Assembly (NCBI GenBank): GCA_024654105.1
Contig: JANLID010000252.1
Span: 1 to 6,104 of the forward strand
Source of the DNA: Gallionella sp.
GTDB lineage: Bacteria > Pseudomonadota > Gammaproteobacteria > Burkholderiales > Gallionellaceae
Length of the DNA: 6,104 bases
Direction: 5' to 3'
Made by a program: the position numbers and the translations under genes. The first letter of the stretch is position 1; each line of letters opens with the position of its first letter. Below are positions 5,899 to 6,104 of the stretch, piece by piece. The notes beneath the pieces are model-generated. The model saw nothing but the letters and a program-made list of their open reading frames with translations, did not search any database and was not told the DNA's origin.

Positions 5899-5968
5899 GC
5901 CGTGAGTGACTCGAACACTCGACCTATGGATTAAGAGTCCACTGCTCTACCAACTGAGCTAACGACCC
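5893..5968 (-). tRNA. tRNA-Lys, anticodon CTT, with encoded CCA
   Basis: The minus strand folds as a full cloverleaf of 76 nt including CCA. The acceptor stem is GGGTCGT with ACGGCCC (one G/U at 4-69). The D-arm is GCTC/GAGC with loop AGTTGGTA. The anticodon stem is GTGGA/TCCAT (27-43 G/U) with loop CTCTTAA. The variable loop is AGGTC. The T-arm is GAGTG/CACTC with loop TTCGAGT. The discriminator is A73. The anticodon CTT (plus-strand 5933-5935) reads the lysine codon AAG. The CCA tail is encoded at 5893-5895. It stands as a single-gene unit with its own promoter and terminator. Confidence 0.98.
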
Positions 5969-5998
5969 GTTTTGATGTTTGCTTCAAAAGCGGCGCGC

Positions 5999-6027
5999 AT
6001 TATCGGAAATGGCCGCTGATTTGTCAA
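5999..6027 (-). promoter_or_regulatory. Strong sigma-70 promoter for tRNA-Lys
   Basis: On the minus strand a perfect -35 TTGACA (6022-6027) is followed by exactly 17 bp and the -10 GATAAT (5999-6004, one base off consensus). The discriminator just downstream is GCGCGCC, the GC-rich type seen in stringently controlled stable-RNA promoters. The sequence upstream of the -35 (about 6028-6060) is AT-rich and may act as an UP element. The predicted start near 5992 gives a leader of about 24 nt that RNase P would remove. Confidence 0.9.
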
Positions 6028-6070
6028 AACAATTCACCAATAAAAATTCATACATAATCACAACGCCAGA

Positions 6071-6104
6071 CAAAGCAAAACGCCCCACCATTACTGGAGG
6101 GGCG
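6071..6104 (-). terminator. Intrinsic terminator of a minus-strand gene to the right of the window
   Basis: CGCCCC (6081-6086) pairs with GGGGCG (6099-6104). A single A/A mismatch (6087/6098) and a further CC/GG pair close the stem around the loop ATTACT. On the minus strand it is followed by TTTTGCTTTG. It should end a transcript entering from the right before the tRNA-Lys promoter. Whether it also works on the plus strand depends on bases beyond 6104. Confidence 0.75.

Noticed and set aside
5981..5991. GCTT/AAGC mini-hairpin in the tRNA leader
   Set aside because: Four base pairs with a 3-nt loop are expected by chance, and the leader is removed in processing.

Overview
This is an ordinary, gene-dense bacterial chromosome segment. 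The gene set suggests a betaproteobacterium: a CysB-type regulator next to a TauE/SafE permease and a fused-type sulfite reductase, a pyrophosphate-dependent phosphofructokinase, short tight intergenic regions and clear Shine-Dalgarno sites. Nitrosomonadales or Gallionellaceae-like organisms are my best guess, but that is inference from gene content and no database was searched. No phage, transposon, CRISPR or defence genes were seen, and I do not find an undescribed multi-gene system here.

Left part (1-3052), sulfur assimilation. A divergent locus is centred on a 101-bp control region (2025-2125). To the right runs cysB (+), the LysR-type sulfur regulator. To the left runs a two-gene unit on the minus strand: a TauE/SafE-family (TSUP) anion permease, then, 30 bp later, a siroheme/[4Fe-4S] nitrite/sulfite reductase whose C-terminal part lies beyond the window. 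The control region holds a perfect 19-bp palindrome touching the cysB ribosome binding site and a tandem 7-bp repeat. Both are good candidate operators for CysB acting on itself and on the permease-reductase operon.

Middle part (3114-4961), pyrophosphate metabolism. Pyrophosphate-dependent 6-phosphofructokinase (minus strand, convergent with cysB) and soluble inorganic pyrophosphatase ppa (plus strand) are divergent across a 111-bp spacer. One enzyme spends PPi on glycolysis (or makes it in the reverse direction); the other destroys it. Sulfate activation by ATP sulfurylase releases PPi, so the left and middle parts are biochemically connected, although co-regulation is not shown.

Right part (4962-6104). 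folD (one-carbon/folate) follows ppa by 24 bp and is probably cotranscribed. It is convergent with a tRNA-Lys(CTT) gene on the minus strand, and the two are separated by a hairpin that suits bidirectional termination. The tRNA gene has an encoded CCA, a near-consensus sigma-70 promoter with a GC-rich discriminator, and its own terminator 8 bp after the CCA. The last 34 bases form the terminator of a minus-strand gene lying to the right of the window.

The points most worth a second look are the cysteine pattern of the reductase (both halves carry cluster-type cysteine motifs), the cysB operator palindrome, the opposed PPi enzymes, and the inverted repeat that embraces the tRNA-Lys 3' end and the terminator.
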